49,994 bases of DNA, from positions 1-49,994 of the forward strand of contig NZ_BAFX01000046.1 in assembly GCF_000308815.1 (NCBI RefSeq), read 5' to 3'. Position 1 is the stretch's first letter. Every line of letters begins with the position of its first letter. Shown piece after piece: positions 8,179 through 16,023 of this stretch. This stretch comes from Nocardia concava NBRC 100430 (GTDB lineage Bacteria; Actinomycetota; Actinomycetes; Mycobacteriales; Mycobacteriaceae). Below the pieces are notes generated by a model that saw only the letters and a list, made by a program, of their open reading frames with translations, was not told the DNA's origin and made no database searches. A program made the position numbers and the translations under genes.

Positions 8179-8643
8179 ATGACGCGCTGGCTGACCGACG
8201 AGGAACAGACGACCTGGCAGTCCTTCATTCGCATGCGGCAACGCCTGGAATCCGCCATGGCCGCCGGACTGGCCAGTGACGGGCTGTCGATGTCCGACTT
8301 CGAGGTGCTGGTGGCGCTCTCCGCAGCCGACGGTCAGATGCGCGCCAAGGAATTGGGTGCGGAGATCTGCTGGGACAAGAGCCGCCTGTCCAAACACCTT
8401 TCGCGAATGGCCGCGCGCGGGCTGGTCGACCGCTGCCAGGCCGTCGATGACGCCCGCGGCCGCGAGGTCAGGCTGACCGATGCCGGGCGCACCGCCCTCG
8501 AGGCCGCCGCGCCCAACCATGTCGAACTGGTCCGCCGCCTCTTCATCGACGACATGACCCCCGCCGAGGCCGCCGCCCTCCGCTCCCTCGCCGACCGCGT
8601 GGTCACCGAGGTCGAGCGCACCGACGTGGAGGGCATCGGCTAG
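8179..8643 (+). CDS. MarR-family transcriptional regulator
   Basis: A 154-residue winged-helix protein beginning MTRWLTDEEQTTWQSF. The recognition region AKELGAEICWDKSRLSKHLSRMAARGLV is followed by the wing DDARGREVRLTDAGR, the classic MarR signature. I chose the ATG at 8179 over the one at 8170 because a -10-like TACTAT ends nine bases upstream with no Shine-Dalgarno sequence, which suggests leaderless initiation at 8179. The family usually binds palindromes near its own promoter, and two dyads stand 37-105 bases upstream. It is convergent with the crotonase gene across repeat copy C. Ligand unknown. Confidence 0.9.
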   Translation: MTRWLTDEEQTTWQSFIRMRQRLESAMAAGLASDGLSMSDFEVLVALSAADGQMRAKELGAEICWDKSRLSKHLSRMAARGLVDRCQAVDDARGREVRLTDAGRTALEAAAPNHVELVRRLFIDDMTPAEAAALRSLADRVVTEVERTDVEGIG

Positions 8644-8646
8644 TCC

Positions 8647-8728
8647 CCCCGTCATCCCGGCATGCTTTTGGCCGGGATCCACAGCGGGGAAAGTGGATTC
8701 CGGCCAAAAGCGCGCCGGAATGACGGGG
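8647..8728. repeat. Palindromic intergenic element, full copy C
   Basis: Arms of 36 bases (8647-8682 and 8693-8728) around a 10-base loop. Apart from the loop it is almost the exact reverse complement of copy B: the arm with the CATCCCGG variant and the arm with the CATTCCGG variant are swapped. It fills the gap between the convergent MarR and crotonase genes and ends two bases before the crotonase stop codon. Confidence 0.88.
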
Positions 8729-8730
8729 GA

Positions 8731-9783
8731 TCAGTCTTTGGGGCGGTCGAACTGTGCGCGCTTCCAATCCCCGAAGGGTTCGTCGCGTTCGCGGACGGCT
8801 TCGCGGAAACCGGCGGTGGCCGAGCGCAATTGGAAGGCGTAGCCCTCGCGGGTGTGGCGGGAGACGCCGTCGAAGACGGTGCTGATCATGCCGGAATTGA
8901 GGACGCCCTGGTTGAGGAGCGCGCTGTTGAGGGCCAGTTTGGCCATCACCAGCTGGTTGATCGGGACGCGCGAGATGCGTTCCAGCAGTTCCTCGGTGCG
9001 GGCGTCGAGGTCCTCGGGTGCGGGGGCCTCGATGGCCAGGCCCCATTCCTCGGCCTGCTTGCCGCTGAGGCTGTCGCCGGTGAACAGCAGTCGCTTGGCG
9101 CGCTGGTCGCCGACCCGATGCGCCCACATGCCCGCGGCCGGAATGCCCCAGGTGCGGGTGGGCGGGTAGCCGAAGCGGGCGTCGGCGGCGCAGATGATCT
9201 GATCGGCGAACAGCGCGATATCGGTGCCGCCCGCGATGGCGAAGCCGTGCACCTTGGCCACCGTCGGCTTGTTGGCGTGCAGCAGGCTGGCGAAGCCGCG
9301 GTTGAAGCGCGACATCATGGCGTAGTCGACCATGGGATCCCAAGTGCCCCAGGGATTGTGGTTGCGCGCCTGGACCACCGGATCGAGCACGGTGCCCTCG
9401 GTGGAGATCGCGGTGCCCTCTGCAGACGCTGTGCCGCCTGCCCAGGAGTCCGCGCCCTCGGCGAATACCGACAGGTCATACCCGCCGCAGAACCCCTTGC
9501 CCCGACCGCTCACCACGATGACGTGCACCCGCGGATCCAGATCGGCCCGCTCGACGGCCGCCGCCAGTTCGACCGGCGTATCGACGGTGATGGCATTACC
9601 GCGCTCGGGCCGATTGAAGGTGATGCGGGCAATGCGCCCGGTCACCTCGTAGGTCAGTGTGCGCGCGGTGTATTCGTTCACCGGTTCGGGACGACCCGCG
9701 AACAGCGAGTCATCACCCCCGGTCAGATCATCGCGCCAGGCGGCCGGGCGCGTTCCGGAGTGGTTCTCGTAATCGGGGGACAC
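8731..9783 (-). CDS. Crotonase (enoyl-CoA hydratase/isomerase) superfamily protein
   Basis: A 350-residue protein, longer than the usual 260 because of an N-terminal extension of about 40 residues and an insertion at about 108-150. The first oxyanion-hole segment is GKGFCGGYD (residues 96-103) and the second is HGFAIAGGTDIALFAD (179-194). The helix equivalent to the hydratase Glu164 region reads FGYPPTRTWGIPAAG and lacks an obvious catalytic Glu, so plain enoyl-CoA hydration is doubtful; isomerase, thioesterase or another crotonase chemistry is possible. The start is GTG. It is followed at the 5' side by a small unknown gene on the same strand with a 74-base gap. Confidence 0.85.
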   Translation of the reverse strand: MSPDYENHSGTRPAAWRDDLTGGDDSLFAGRPEPVNEYTARTLTYEVTGRIARITFNRPERGNAITVDTPVELAAAVERADLDPRVHVIVVSGRGKGFCGGYDLSVFAEGADSWAGGTASAEGTAISTEGTVLDPVVQARNHNPWGTWDPMVDYAMMSRFNRGFASLLHANKPTVAKVHGFAIAGGTDIALFADQIICAADARFGYPPTRTWGIPAAGMWAHRVGDQRAKRLLFTGDSLSGKQAEEWGLAIEAPAPEDLDARTEELLERISRVPINQLVMAKLALNSALLNQGVLNSGMISTVFDGVSRHTREGYAFQLRSATAGFREAVRERDEPFGDWKRAQFDRPKD

Positions 9784-9857
9784 TCAAGCAGTGAACCCCG
9801 GTTCATTTCTTGCTGTCAAGAGTCGGAGCCGATGCCGTCGCGAGTGCGTGCGGTCCG

Positions 9858-10172
9858 CTACTCCCACGGTTTGACCGGCGGTTTCACCCAGAGGATCTTC
9901 TCGTCCAGCGCCTCGCGCCGGGCCGCCGGATGTTCGGGATGCCGTGCCGCCCACGCGTCCTTGTCGTTCAGCAACCGCGCCACGACCTGCCAGGTCTCCT
10001 CGGTGCTGGGCGGATTCGTCTCCGCCGCCCGCGCCAGCTTCCGCCGCTGCGCCGCGGGCAACTCGAGCAGTTCCGCCCCGCTGATCCCCCGCGCCCACAC
10101 ATACGCCGCCAGCCGCCGGGCCTTCTCCTCCCGGCTTCGACTGGCGTGATCGGAGTGCGCGTAGTCGGCCAT
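9858..10172 (-). CDS. Small conserved-looking hypothetical protein
   Basis: A 104-residue, charged, largely helical protein with no signal peptide or membrane segment. It contains ELLELPAAQRRKLARAAETN and the tryptophan-rich end KILWVKPPVKPWE. The ATG is supported by GGGAGA upstream. I do not recognise a family. It lies upstream of the crotonase gene on the same strand and is divergent from the VOC gene, so it could share a transcript with the crotonase. Confidence 0.7.
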   Translation of the reverse strand: MADYAHSDHASRSREEKARRLAAYVWARGISGAELLELPAAQRRKLARAAETNPPSTEETWQVVARLLNDKDAWAARHPEHPAARREALDEKILWVKPPVKPWE

Positions 10173-10284
10173 ATCTCCCAACCCCGCAGGTAGTCGGCAA
10201 TGTCTTTGCCCGACCCTACCCGAGTGCCGGGTTATGGTTTCCGGGCAGTTCGATGGCCGTTCCACCCGATCGAAAGGACCAACC

Positions 10285-10674
10285 GTGACCGCGCCGATCG
10301 CGCTCAGTTGCGTCACCATCGACTCCGCCGATCCGCTGCGGCTCGCCGAGTTCTACAGTGCTCTGCTGGATTGGCGAATCATGCACGCCGAGGATGGATA
10401 TGCGCTGATCACCGATGGGAAGTCGGTCATGTGCTTCGGGTTCGTGGAGGGGCATACCGCCGCGCCGTGGCCGGATAATCCGGCGCAGCCCAAGCGGGTT
10501 CACGTGGATCTGAATGTCGCCGATATCGATCAGGCCACCGATCTGGCCGTTTCGCTGGGGGCGACCATCCCCGAATTCCAGCCCGGCCTCAATCCCGATT
10601 GGGACAATCAGCTGCCGTGGGGCATCGTGCTCGACCCCGAGGGGCACCCCATCTGCCTGAATCTGCGGGAATAG
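10285..10674 (+). CDS. VOC (glyoxalase/bleomycin-resistance fold) family protein
   Basis: A 129-residue protein with the paired beta-alpha-beta-beta-beta modules of the vicinal-oxygen-chelate fold: CVTIDSADPLRLAEFYSALLDW in the first half and KRVHVDLNVADIDQATDLAVSLGA in the second, ending with LDPEGHPICLN. The members closest to this pattern are uncharacterised glyoxalase-like proteins. The GTG start is preceded by AAAGGA at 10274. It is 27 bases upstream of a GNAT gene, which suggests one transcript. The substrate is unknown. Confidence 0.88.
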   Translation: MTAPIALSCVTIDSADPLRLAEFYSALLDWRIMHAEDGYALITDGKSVMCFGFVEGHTAAPWPDNPAQPKRVHVDLNVADIDQATDLAVSLGATIPEFQPGLNPDWDNQLPWGIVLDPEGHPICLNLRE

Positions 10675-10701
10675 CAGAGCTTTTGCGGCTACCGTGGCTG
10701 C

Positions 10702-11559
10702 ATGCCGGATGCCGTGCGTATCGATGATCTGGTCATTGCCCGCGCCACACCGGCGGAATGGGCCACCGTGGTGGGGTGGGCCGCCGCCGAGGGGTGGAAT
10801 CCGGGGGCGCGGGATGTCACCGCGTTCTTCGCGCAGGATCCCGACGGGTTCTTTCTCGGCCGGGTGAACGGGGAGCCCGCCACCGCGGTGTCGGTGGTCA
10901 ACTACGGGGACGACTTCGCCTTCCTGGGTTTCTATCTCGTGCGAAAGGACCTGCGCGGGCGCGGATTCGGGCTGGCCACCTGGGAAGCCGGGATGAAGCA
11001 CGCGGGGGACCGGGTGGTTGGACTCGACGGGGTGCCGGACCAGCAGGACAACTACCGGCGCAGCGGCTTCGAACTCGCCTACAACAGTGCACGATTCACG
11101 GGCGTACCGCGGCTCCCGCTCCCGGACAACACCGTAACCGCCCTCGCACCAGCCGATTTCGCCGTCCTGCACCCCTACGACTCCGCCTGCCACCCGGCCG
11201 ACCGCCCGGACTTCCTCACCGCCTGGCTCAACGAACCCGGCCACCGCACCTTCGCCCGCATCGTCGACGGCACCGTCACCGGCTACGCCACCCTGCGCCC
11301 GGCCCGCGATGCACTGCGCGTCGGCCCGTTGTTCGCCGACACCCCCGCCGACGCCCGTCAACTCCTGGCCGCCCTCGCCGCTCACGCGGCGGGAATGCCA
11401 CTGGCAGTGGATGTTCCGCTGATCAACGAGGCGGCGGTGCGGCTGATGGAGGAGGCGGGGCTGAGGCCCAGCTTCGAGACCGCCCGCATGTACACCGGCC
11501 CGGTCCGGGAACATCGGTCGGACCGGATCTTCGGAGTGACGACCCTCGAACTCGGTTGA
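10702..11559 (+). CDS. GNAT-family N-acetyltransferase
   Basis: A 285-residue protein. The N-terminal half is a GNAT domain with the acetyl-CoA pyrophosphate-binding motif VRKDLRGRGFGLATWEAG at about residues 76-93. The C-terminal half (about 140-285) appears to be a second, degenerate GNAT-like domain (YATLRPARDALRVGPLFAD), as in two-domain YitH/GNAT_18-type proteins. It follows the VOC gene on the same strand and is convergent with the SMP-30 gene. The acetylated substrate cannot be told from sequence. Confidence 0.85.
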   Translation: MPDAVRIDDLVIARATPAEWATVVGWAAAEGWNPGARDVTAFFAQDPDGFFLGRVNGEPATAVSVVNYGDDFAFLGFYLVRKDLRGRGFGLATWEAGMKHAGDRVVGLDGVPDQQDNYRRSGFELAYNSARFTGVPRLPLPDNTVTALAPADFAVLHPYDSACHPADRPDFLTAWLNEPGHRTFARIVDGTVTGYATLRPARDALRVGPLFADTPADARQLLAALAAHAAGMPLAVDVPLINEAAVRLMEEAGLRPSFETARMYTGPVREHRSDRIFGVTTLELG

Positions 11560-11574
11560 GCGGACCGACCGACG

Positions 11575-12372
11575 TCACCACCGCAGCGGCGAATGGGTCG
11601 GGATTGTGGTGGCGGGCAGGGGAAGACCGGCGATGTTCACGGTCGTCCGCAGCAGGCGGCCGATCGTGGTGAGGTACAGGGTGGTGTCGTCGAAGGCGAG
11701 GGAAGAGGCGAAGCTGCCGTCCGGGATGTCGATGAGGGTGTCGAGGGCGCCGTCGGGGGTGAATCGTGCGATGGCTCCGGCGCTTCCGAGGGCGACCCAG
11801 ACTCCGCCCTCGACGTCGACCGCGAGGCCGTCGCACTCGCCGCGCGGCGCGGTGGCGAAAACCCTTGTCTCCCCGTCGCGTATCGCCATTACTCGGGCTC
11901 GCGCGTATTCGCTGACGTAGAGGGTGGCGCCGTCGGGGGAGAACCCGAGCCCGTTGGGCCAGGCGATGCCGCCGGCGGCCTCGCTGACGGTTCCGGTGGC
12001 ATCGATCTTCAGGACTTCACTGGGCCCGGCGGATTCGCCCTGTTGCGGTCGGTGCCGCAGCACGCCCACATACAGTGACCCGTCGGGTCCGGTGGTGATG
12101 TCGTTGAGGCCGGTGGCGCCCTCGACTCTCAGGATCGTGCCCTGCCCACTCGGACCCGTGTAGGCCAGGTCGCGGCCGGTCATGATCAGACCGCCGTCGG
12201 CGTGGGCCGCCGAGCCGCCGATTCCGCGCCGGGACGCTACGACGGATTCGGTTGTGCCGTCACGGAATCGGAAGACACCGCCACCGGTCACGTTCGAAAA
12301 GACGACACTGCCATCGGGTTCCACGAGCGGCGCTTCGAGCAGTCCGGGTGTGGAGTACAGCTCGGTGAGCAT
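11575..12372 (-). CDS. SMP-30/gluconolactonase/LRE-like beta-propeller protein
   Basis: A 265-residue six-bladed propeller of the SMP-30 type. Typical blade motifs are LLEAPLVEPDGSVVFSNV (metal ligand Glu13 and Asn27 region), GLNDITTGPDGSLYVG, WPNGLGFSPDGATLYVSE and CDGLAVDVEGGVWVA. These give the Glu, Asn, Asn, Asp set that binds the metal in lactonases of this family. The ATG at 12372 has a GGAGG ribosome site. It lies 14 bases downstream of the MarR gene on the same strand, so the regulator probably controls it. Substrate is likely a sugar or small lactone. Confidence 0.87.
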   Translation of the reverse strand: MLTELYSTPGLLEAPLVEPDGSVVFSNVTGGGVFRFRDGTTESVVASRRGIGGSAAHADGGLIMTGRDLAYTGPSGQGTILRVEGATGLNDITTGPDGSLYVGVLRHRPQQGESAGPSEVLKIDATGTVSEAAGGIAWPNGLGFSPDGATLYVSEYARARVMAIRDGETRVFATAPRGECDGLAVDVEGGVWVALGSAGAIARFTPDGALDTLIDIPDGSFASSLAFDDTTLYLTTIGRLLRTTVNIAGLPLPATTIPTHSPLRW

Positions 12373-12386
12373 GGGTCCCCCCTCCT

Positions 12387-12833
12387 CTACCAGGATGACG
12401 GCCGTACCCGGCCGGGGGTGACCACACGTGCGAGGGTGTCGCGCAATTCGAATGTCGCCCCCGGTCCGAGGGTAGCGCCCCATCGCTGGGTGAATCGTGC
12501 CGCCGCCGCGTCGGCGGCGCGGGTGCAGGCCCAGCCGCGATCGGTGAGGGTGACGACCTTGGCGCGGGCGTCCTGGGGATGCGGATTGCGTTGCGCGTAG
12601 CCCTTTTTGACCAGTTCCTCGACCAGCTGGCTGGCGGCCTGCTTGGTCACGCCCAGGTGTTCGGCGATCTCGCCGACCGTCGCACCGTTCGGCGCCATGC
12701 GCACGAAGGCGAAGCCGTGGCTGGGGCGGATATCGGTGAATCCGGCCGCCACACAGCCGTCGTGGATGGCGTCGGTGACCTCCGCGGCGGCCGCGAGCAG
12801 CAGCATCGGCAGGTCCTGTGCGTATCCGGGCAT
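12387..12833 (-). CDS. MarR-family transcriptional regulator
   Basis: A 148-residue winged-helix protein. The helix-turn-helix is TVGEIAEHLGVTKQAASQLVEELVKKGYA and the wing is HPQDARAKVVTLTDRG. An upstream in-frame start at 12869 would run back into the promoter dyad, so the ATG at 12833 is preferred. It is the first gene of a two-gene unit with the SMP-30 protein and divergent from a cupin gene. The 79-base divergent gap carries repeated TTGACT/AGTCAA half sites, which most likely bind this protein and so couple both transcripts. Confidence 0.9.
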   Translation of the reverse strand: MPGYAQDLPMLLLAAAAEVTDAIHDGCVAAGFTDIRPSHGFAFVRMAPNGATVGEIAEHLGVTKQAASQLVEELVKKGYAQRNPHPQDARAKVVTLTDRGWACTRAADAAAARFTQRWGATLGPGATFELRDTLARVVTPGRVRPSSW

Positions 12834-12850
12834 GCCTGGAATCTTGGCAC

Positions 12851-12900
12851 TTGACAGAAAAGTCAACAAGCTTGACTATATTAGTCAAGCAGATTGACTA
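12851..12900. promoter_or_regulatory. Divergent promoter with MarR operator dyads
   Basis: A perfect 9-base dyad GCTTGACTA-tat-TAGTCAAGC (12870-12890) is the core. A second, 5-base dyad TTGAC/GTCAA (12851-12866) and a further TTGACTA half site (12894-12900) flank it at similar spacing. The TTGAC cores double as -35-like hexamers for both directions. The cupin gene begins 13 bases further, after AAAGGAG. Confidence 0.75.
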
Positions 12901-12912
12901 AAGGAGTTCGCA

Positions 12913-13287
12913 ATGCCCGTCATCTACGCCGCCGACGTCCAGGCCCACGAAATGCACGGCTCCCGCTTCTTCCCGCTGGTCCGTCCCAGCACCGGCAGCA
13001 AGGAGCTGTGCCTGTGGCGGCTCGAGGTATCGCCCCGCACCGACGGTGTCGCGCATCGGGTGCTGCGCGAAGAGGCCTTCGTCGTCCTCGCGGGCGGCAT
13101 CACCATGACCATCGATGGCGAATCGGCCGAGCTGGCCCCCGGCGACGCGGCGGTCGCCCCGGCCGGATCCGTCATCCGCATCGATAATCCGTCCGACGGC
13201 ACGGCCGAGATTCTCGTCAACGCGCCGGTCGGTTTCAGTGGTGAGCTCATGGACGGCACGGTCATCAGCCCGCCCTGGGTGAACTGA
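12913..13287 (+). CDS. Cupin-domain protein
   Basis: A 124-residue single-domain cupin. Motif 1 is degenerate (GVAHRVLREEAFVVLAGG, one His and the Glu) and motif 2 reads PGDAAVAPAGSVIRIDNP, lacking the usual His, so a metal-dependent oxygenase activity is not assured and a sensing or isomerase role is possible. AAAGGAG lies seven bases before the ATG. It is divergent from the MarR/SMP-30 unit and shares its operators, which suggests that all three act on, or respond to, one small molecule. Confidence 0.85.
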   Translation: MPVIYAADVQAHEMHGSRFFPLVRPSTGSKELCLWRLEVSPRTDGVAHRVLREEAFVVLAGGITMTIDGESAELAPGDAAVAPAGSVIRIDNPSDGTAEILVNAPVGFSGELMDGTVISPPWVN

Positions 13288-13332
13288 CGACCGTGCCTGA
13301 TTGCCCGATGGTCGGCCGAATCGGCTCGCTGC

Positions 13333-13854
13333 TCAGCCGAACTGCGCGCTCGTGATGGCGATCGACGCGCTGCGGGCGCCGTCGGTCAGGCAGGGGGCGA
13401 CCATGGGTCCGCCGTCGACTGCGCCCTGGGAGACCGTGAGCTGTTGTCCCGCACCGGGTCCGCCGGTGATGGCGACGGTGTTGGTCTTCGGCGCGCCCGC
13501 TCCGCCGGGCACGTCGTACGGGCCGGAGAAGGTGCTCGTCTGCCCGTTGGCCCAGGCGATGGCGCCGTCGACGGTGCCGTTCACGTCGAAACAGCTGCCG
13601 GTGCCGGCGAAATCGGCCTTCACGGTGCCTGCCGGTGAGGGCGTGCCCTGGCAGCCGGACAGGTTGCCGGTGACCGTGGCCTTGACCGGCGTAGCCGACA
13701 GGCCGATGGGATTGGTATTGAACGAGATCTGCCCGCCGCTGCACGTGCCGGACAGCGGGTCCGCCTGGGCCGGGGCGGCCAGGGTGAGCGGTGCGGCGAG
13801 TGCGGCGAAGGTGAGCGTGGCGGTCGCGAGCGCGGCCTTTCCGGAAGTGATCAT
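13333..13854 (-). CDS. Secreted hypothetical protein
   Basis: A 173-residue preprotein with a clear signal peptide (MITSGKAALATATLTFAAL ... APAQA, cleavage near residue 31). The mature part is beta-rich and Gly/Thr/Ser-rich with three or four cysteines that could pair (GTCSGG, SGCQG, GSCFDV, APCLTD). Many nocardial and mycobacterial genomes encode exported proteins of this type with unknown function. It is divergent from the AraC gene and convergent with the cupin gene. Confidence 0.8.
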   Translation of the reverse strand: MITSGKAALATATLTFAALAAPLTLAAPAQADPLSGTCSGGQISFNTNPIGLSATPVKATVTGNLSGCQGTPSPAGTVKADFAGTGSCFDVNGTVDGAIAWANGQTSTFSGPYDVPGGAGAPKTNTVAITGGPGAGQQLTVSQGAVDGGPMVAPCLTDGARSASIAITSAQFG

Positions 13855-14096
13855 GACGAGCCACCTTTCGTGAGGTTCACGGGATGGGGTCTTTCGGCTA
13901 TCCGAGCCATGCGCGCAAAGCGAGAGTAATAGCGAATTCGCATTGCCAGTACTGTGATCGGAGCCACTGTCGCGGCCGGTCGGCGCGGGACGGCTGCGTC
14001 TTCGAATCCGGTGGCGGAAGCTGCATATTTCTTGGCCGCCCGGGACAGGCCGTGGCGGTGATTGTCCGGGCCGGTCCGGTCGAGCACGATGTGCAC

Positions 14097-15110
14097 ATGT
14101 TCGACTGGGACCTGGTGCGCAGCACCGCCAGCGTGCATGTACTCGTGCGGCTGGCCGAGGAGCGTGGCATGCCCGCCGCGCAGGCGCTGGTGGGCAGCGC
14201 GCTCACCGCTGAGGCGGTGCTCGACACCGATGCGACTGTCACCGCGCGCCAGGAAGTCACCGTGATCCGGAACCTGCTCGCGCGCTTCGGCGCCGAACCC
14301 GGGCTGGGCGCGGAGGCAGGGCGGAACTATCACATCGCGCTGTACGGGCCGTGGGGTCTGGCGCTGCTGTCGAGCGGCACGCTGCGCCAGGTCATCGAGG
14401 TCGCGCTGCGATATCTGGATCTGGCCTTCGTCTTCGGGCGGCTCACCTTCGCCGAGGGGGCGGAGCAGAGCAAGCTGGTCTTCGACGGCGCCGAGGTGCC
14501 CGCGGACGTGCGGCCATTTCTGGCCGAGCGAATCCTGTCCGGGATCCAGACCATCGGCCGCGAACTGTTCTCCGCCGGAGTCCCCGCGACCCGGGTCACC
14601 TTCCGGCACCCCGCCCCCGGCGATTCCTCCCGCTACCGCGAAATCTTCGGTGTGGAACCGCTTTTCGGCGCATCCGAGGACGCGATCCACTTCGCCTCGG
14701 CCTTCCTGGATTTCCCGCTACCGCAGGCCGACGACTGGACCCGCACCGGCTGTGAACAGCTCTGCCACGATCTCCTGGACCGCCGCCGGGCCCGCACCGG
14801 AACCGCCGGGGCAGTCCGAAACATCCTGGCCCGCAACCCCGTTGCCCTCCCCGGCCACACCGCGGTGGCCGCGGAACTCTGCCTCAGCCCCCGCACTCTC
14901 ACCCGCCGCCTCGCCGAGGAGGGCACCACCTTCCGTGCCCTGCAGGACGAGGTCCGCCGCCTGCTCGCCGAGGAACTGCTCACCCACACCGATCTGTCCT
15001 GCGACCAACTGGCCACCCGGCTCGGCTACGCCGACGCCGCCTCGTTCATTCGCGCCTTCCGCCGGTGGACCGGCCACACCCCGCAGGAATACCGCCACCG
15101 GCGCCCCTGA
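14097..15110 (+). CDS. AraC-family transcriptional regulator
   Basis: About 337 residues. The N-terminal part (STASVHVLVRLAEERG ... YGPWGLALLSSGTLRQVIEVALRYLDLAF) matches the arabinose-binding-like domain of OruR/ArgR-type AraC regulators. The C-terminal domain has two helix-turn-helix motifs, VAAELCLSPRTLTRRLAEEG and DQLATRLGYADAASFIRAFRRWTG, ending HTPQEYR as is standard. The start is uncertain: ATG 14097 fits the domain edge, GTG 14091 is possible, and neither has a strong ribosome site. It stands 76 bases upstream of the thioesterase and avidin-like genes and is a candidate regulator of them. Confidence 0.87.
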   Translation: MFDWDLVRSTASVHVLVRLAEERGMPAAQALVGSALTAEAVLDTDATVTARQEVTVIRNLLARFGAEPGLGAEAGRNYHIALYGPWGLALLSSGTLRQVIEVALRYLDLAFVFGRLTFAEGAEQSKLVFDGAEVPADVRPFLAERILSGIQTIGRELFSAGVPATRVTFRHPAPGDSSRYREIFGVEPLFGASEDAIHFASAFLDFPLPQADDWTRTGCEQLCHDLLDRRRARTGTAGAVRNILARNPVALPGHTAVAAELCLSPRTLTRRLAEEGTTFRALQDEVRRLLAEELLTHTDLSCDQLATRLGYADAASFIRAFRRWTGHTPQEYRHRRP

Positions 15111-15186
15111 GCCGGGCCCAACTTCCGCGCCATTTTCTGACACGTGTTCTAATTTGAGGGGAAGATCAACCGCCAGGGGAGGCAGC

Positions 15187-16002
15187 ATGGTCGCGTTCGC
15201 GTTCTTCACCGAGGAGAACGGCCGTTACATCGCGTCGCCGATGGCCGTCAGTGCCTGGTCCAAGGCGCAACTGGCGGGTACGGCCGTGTGCGGGCTGCTG
15301 GCTCACCGGCTCGAGACCCACAGTCCCGGGACCGGGTTCGTGCCCGCGCGTTTCGGCGCCGACATGTTCCGTCCGGTGCTCAACGAACCGATCGAACTCC
15401 GCAGCTCGATCGCCCGCGACGGCAACCGCATTCGGGTGGCCGACGCCGAGATCGTGCAGCAGGGCGAGATTCGGGCCCGCGCCAGCGTCACGTATCTGGT
15501 TGCTTCCGAGGAACCCTCCGGCGAGGTCTGGCAGCCGGACCGGCAGTTGCCCGTTCCCGAACAGCCACTGGACGGGCCCTGGGGGAATCCGCCGCTGTTC
15601 AAGTCCGGGACCGACGACTGGACCCACGATTTCGCTTCCGGCGTCAATCCCTTCCGGAAGGCCGCCTGGACCAACGTCCCCGCCATCGTCGACGGTCACC
15701 CCATCACCCCCTTCGAACGGGTGGCCTTCGTCGCCGATCAGACCAACCTGGTCTGCAACTGGGGAACCGACGGCATCAACTTCATTAATTCCGATGTGAG
15801 CCTGACGCTCTCGCGCTTGCCGGAGGGCCTGGAGGTCGGACTTTTCGCGCAGGATCGAATCTCCGCCAACGGCGTCGCCGTGGCCACGGCCATCCTCTAC
15901 GATCGCACCGGCCCGCTGGGTACCAGCTCCATCACCGCCCTGGCCAATGCGATCCGCCGCGTGGACATGGCCGAATTCGCGGCTGCCCGGTCGCTTTCGT
16001 AG
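15187..16002 (+). CDS. Acyl-CoA thioesterase-like (double hot-dog) protein
   Basis: A 271-residue protein of the TesB-like thioesterase family. It starts FAFFTEENGRYIASPMAVSAW, then a hot-dog helix region (LAGTAVCGLLAHRLE) followed by the strand pair PARFGADMFRPVLNEP. The second half (ITPFERVAFVADQTNLVCNWG ... INSDVSLTLSRLPEG) is a second hot-dog unit. Such proteins hydrolyse acyl-CoA in the cytosol. The ATG has GGGGAGG nearby. The avidin-like gene follows after 21 bases, so the two are probably one transcript. Confidence 0.82.
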   Translation: MVAFAFFTEENGRYIASPMAVSAWSKAQLAGTAVCGLLAHRLETHSPGTGFVPARFGADMFRPVLNEPIELRSSIARDGNRIRVADAEIVQQGEIRARASVTYLVASEEPSGEVWQPDRQLPVPEQPLDGPWGNPPLFKSGTDDWTHDFASGVNPFRKAAWTNVPAIVDGHPITPFERVAFVADQTNLVCNWGTDGINFINSDVSLTLSRLPEGLEVGLFAQDRISANGVAVATAILYDRTGPLGTSSITALANAIRRVDMAEFAAARSLS

Positions 16003-16023
16003 CGAAATGGGTAAGCGGTAACC

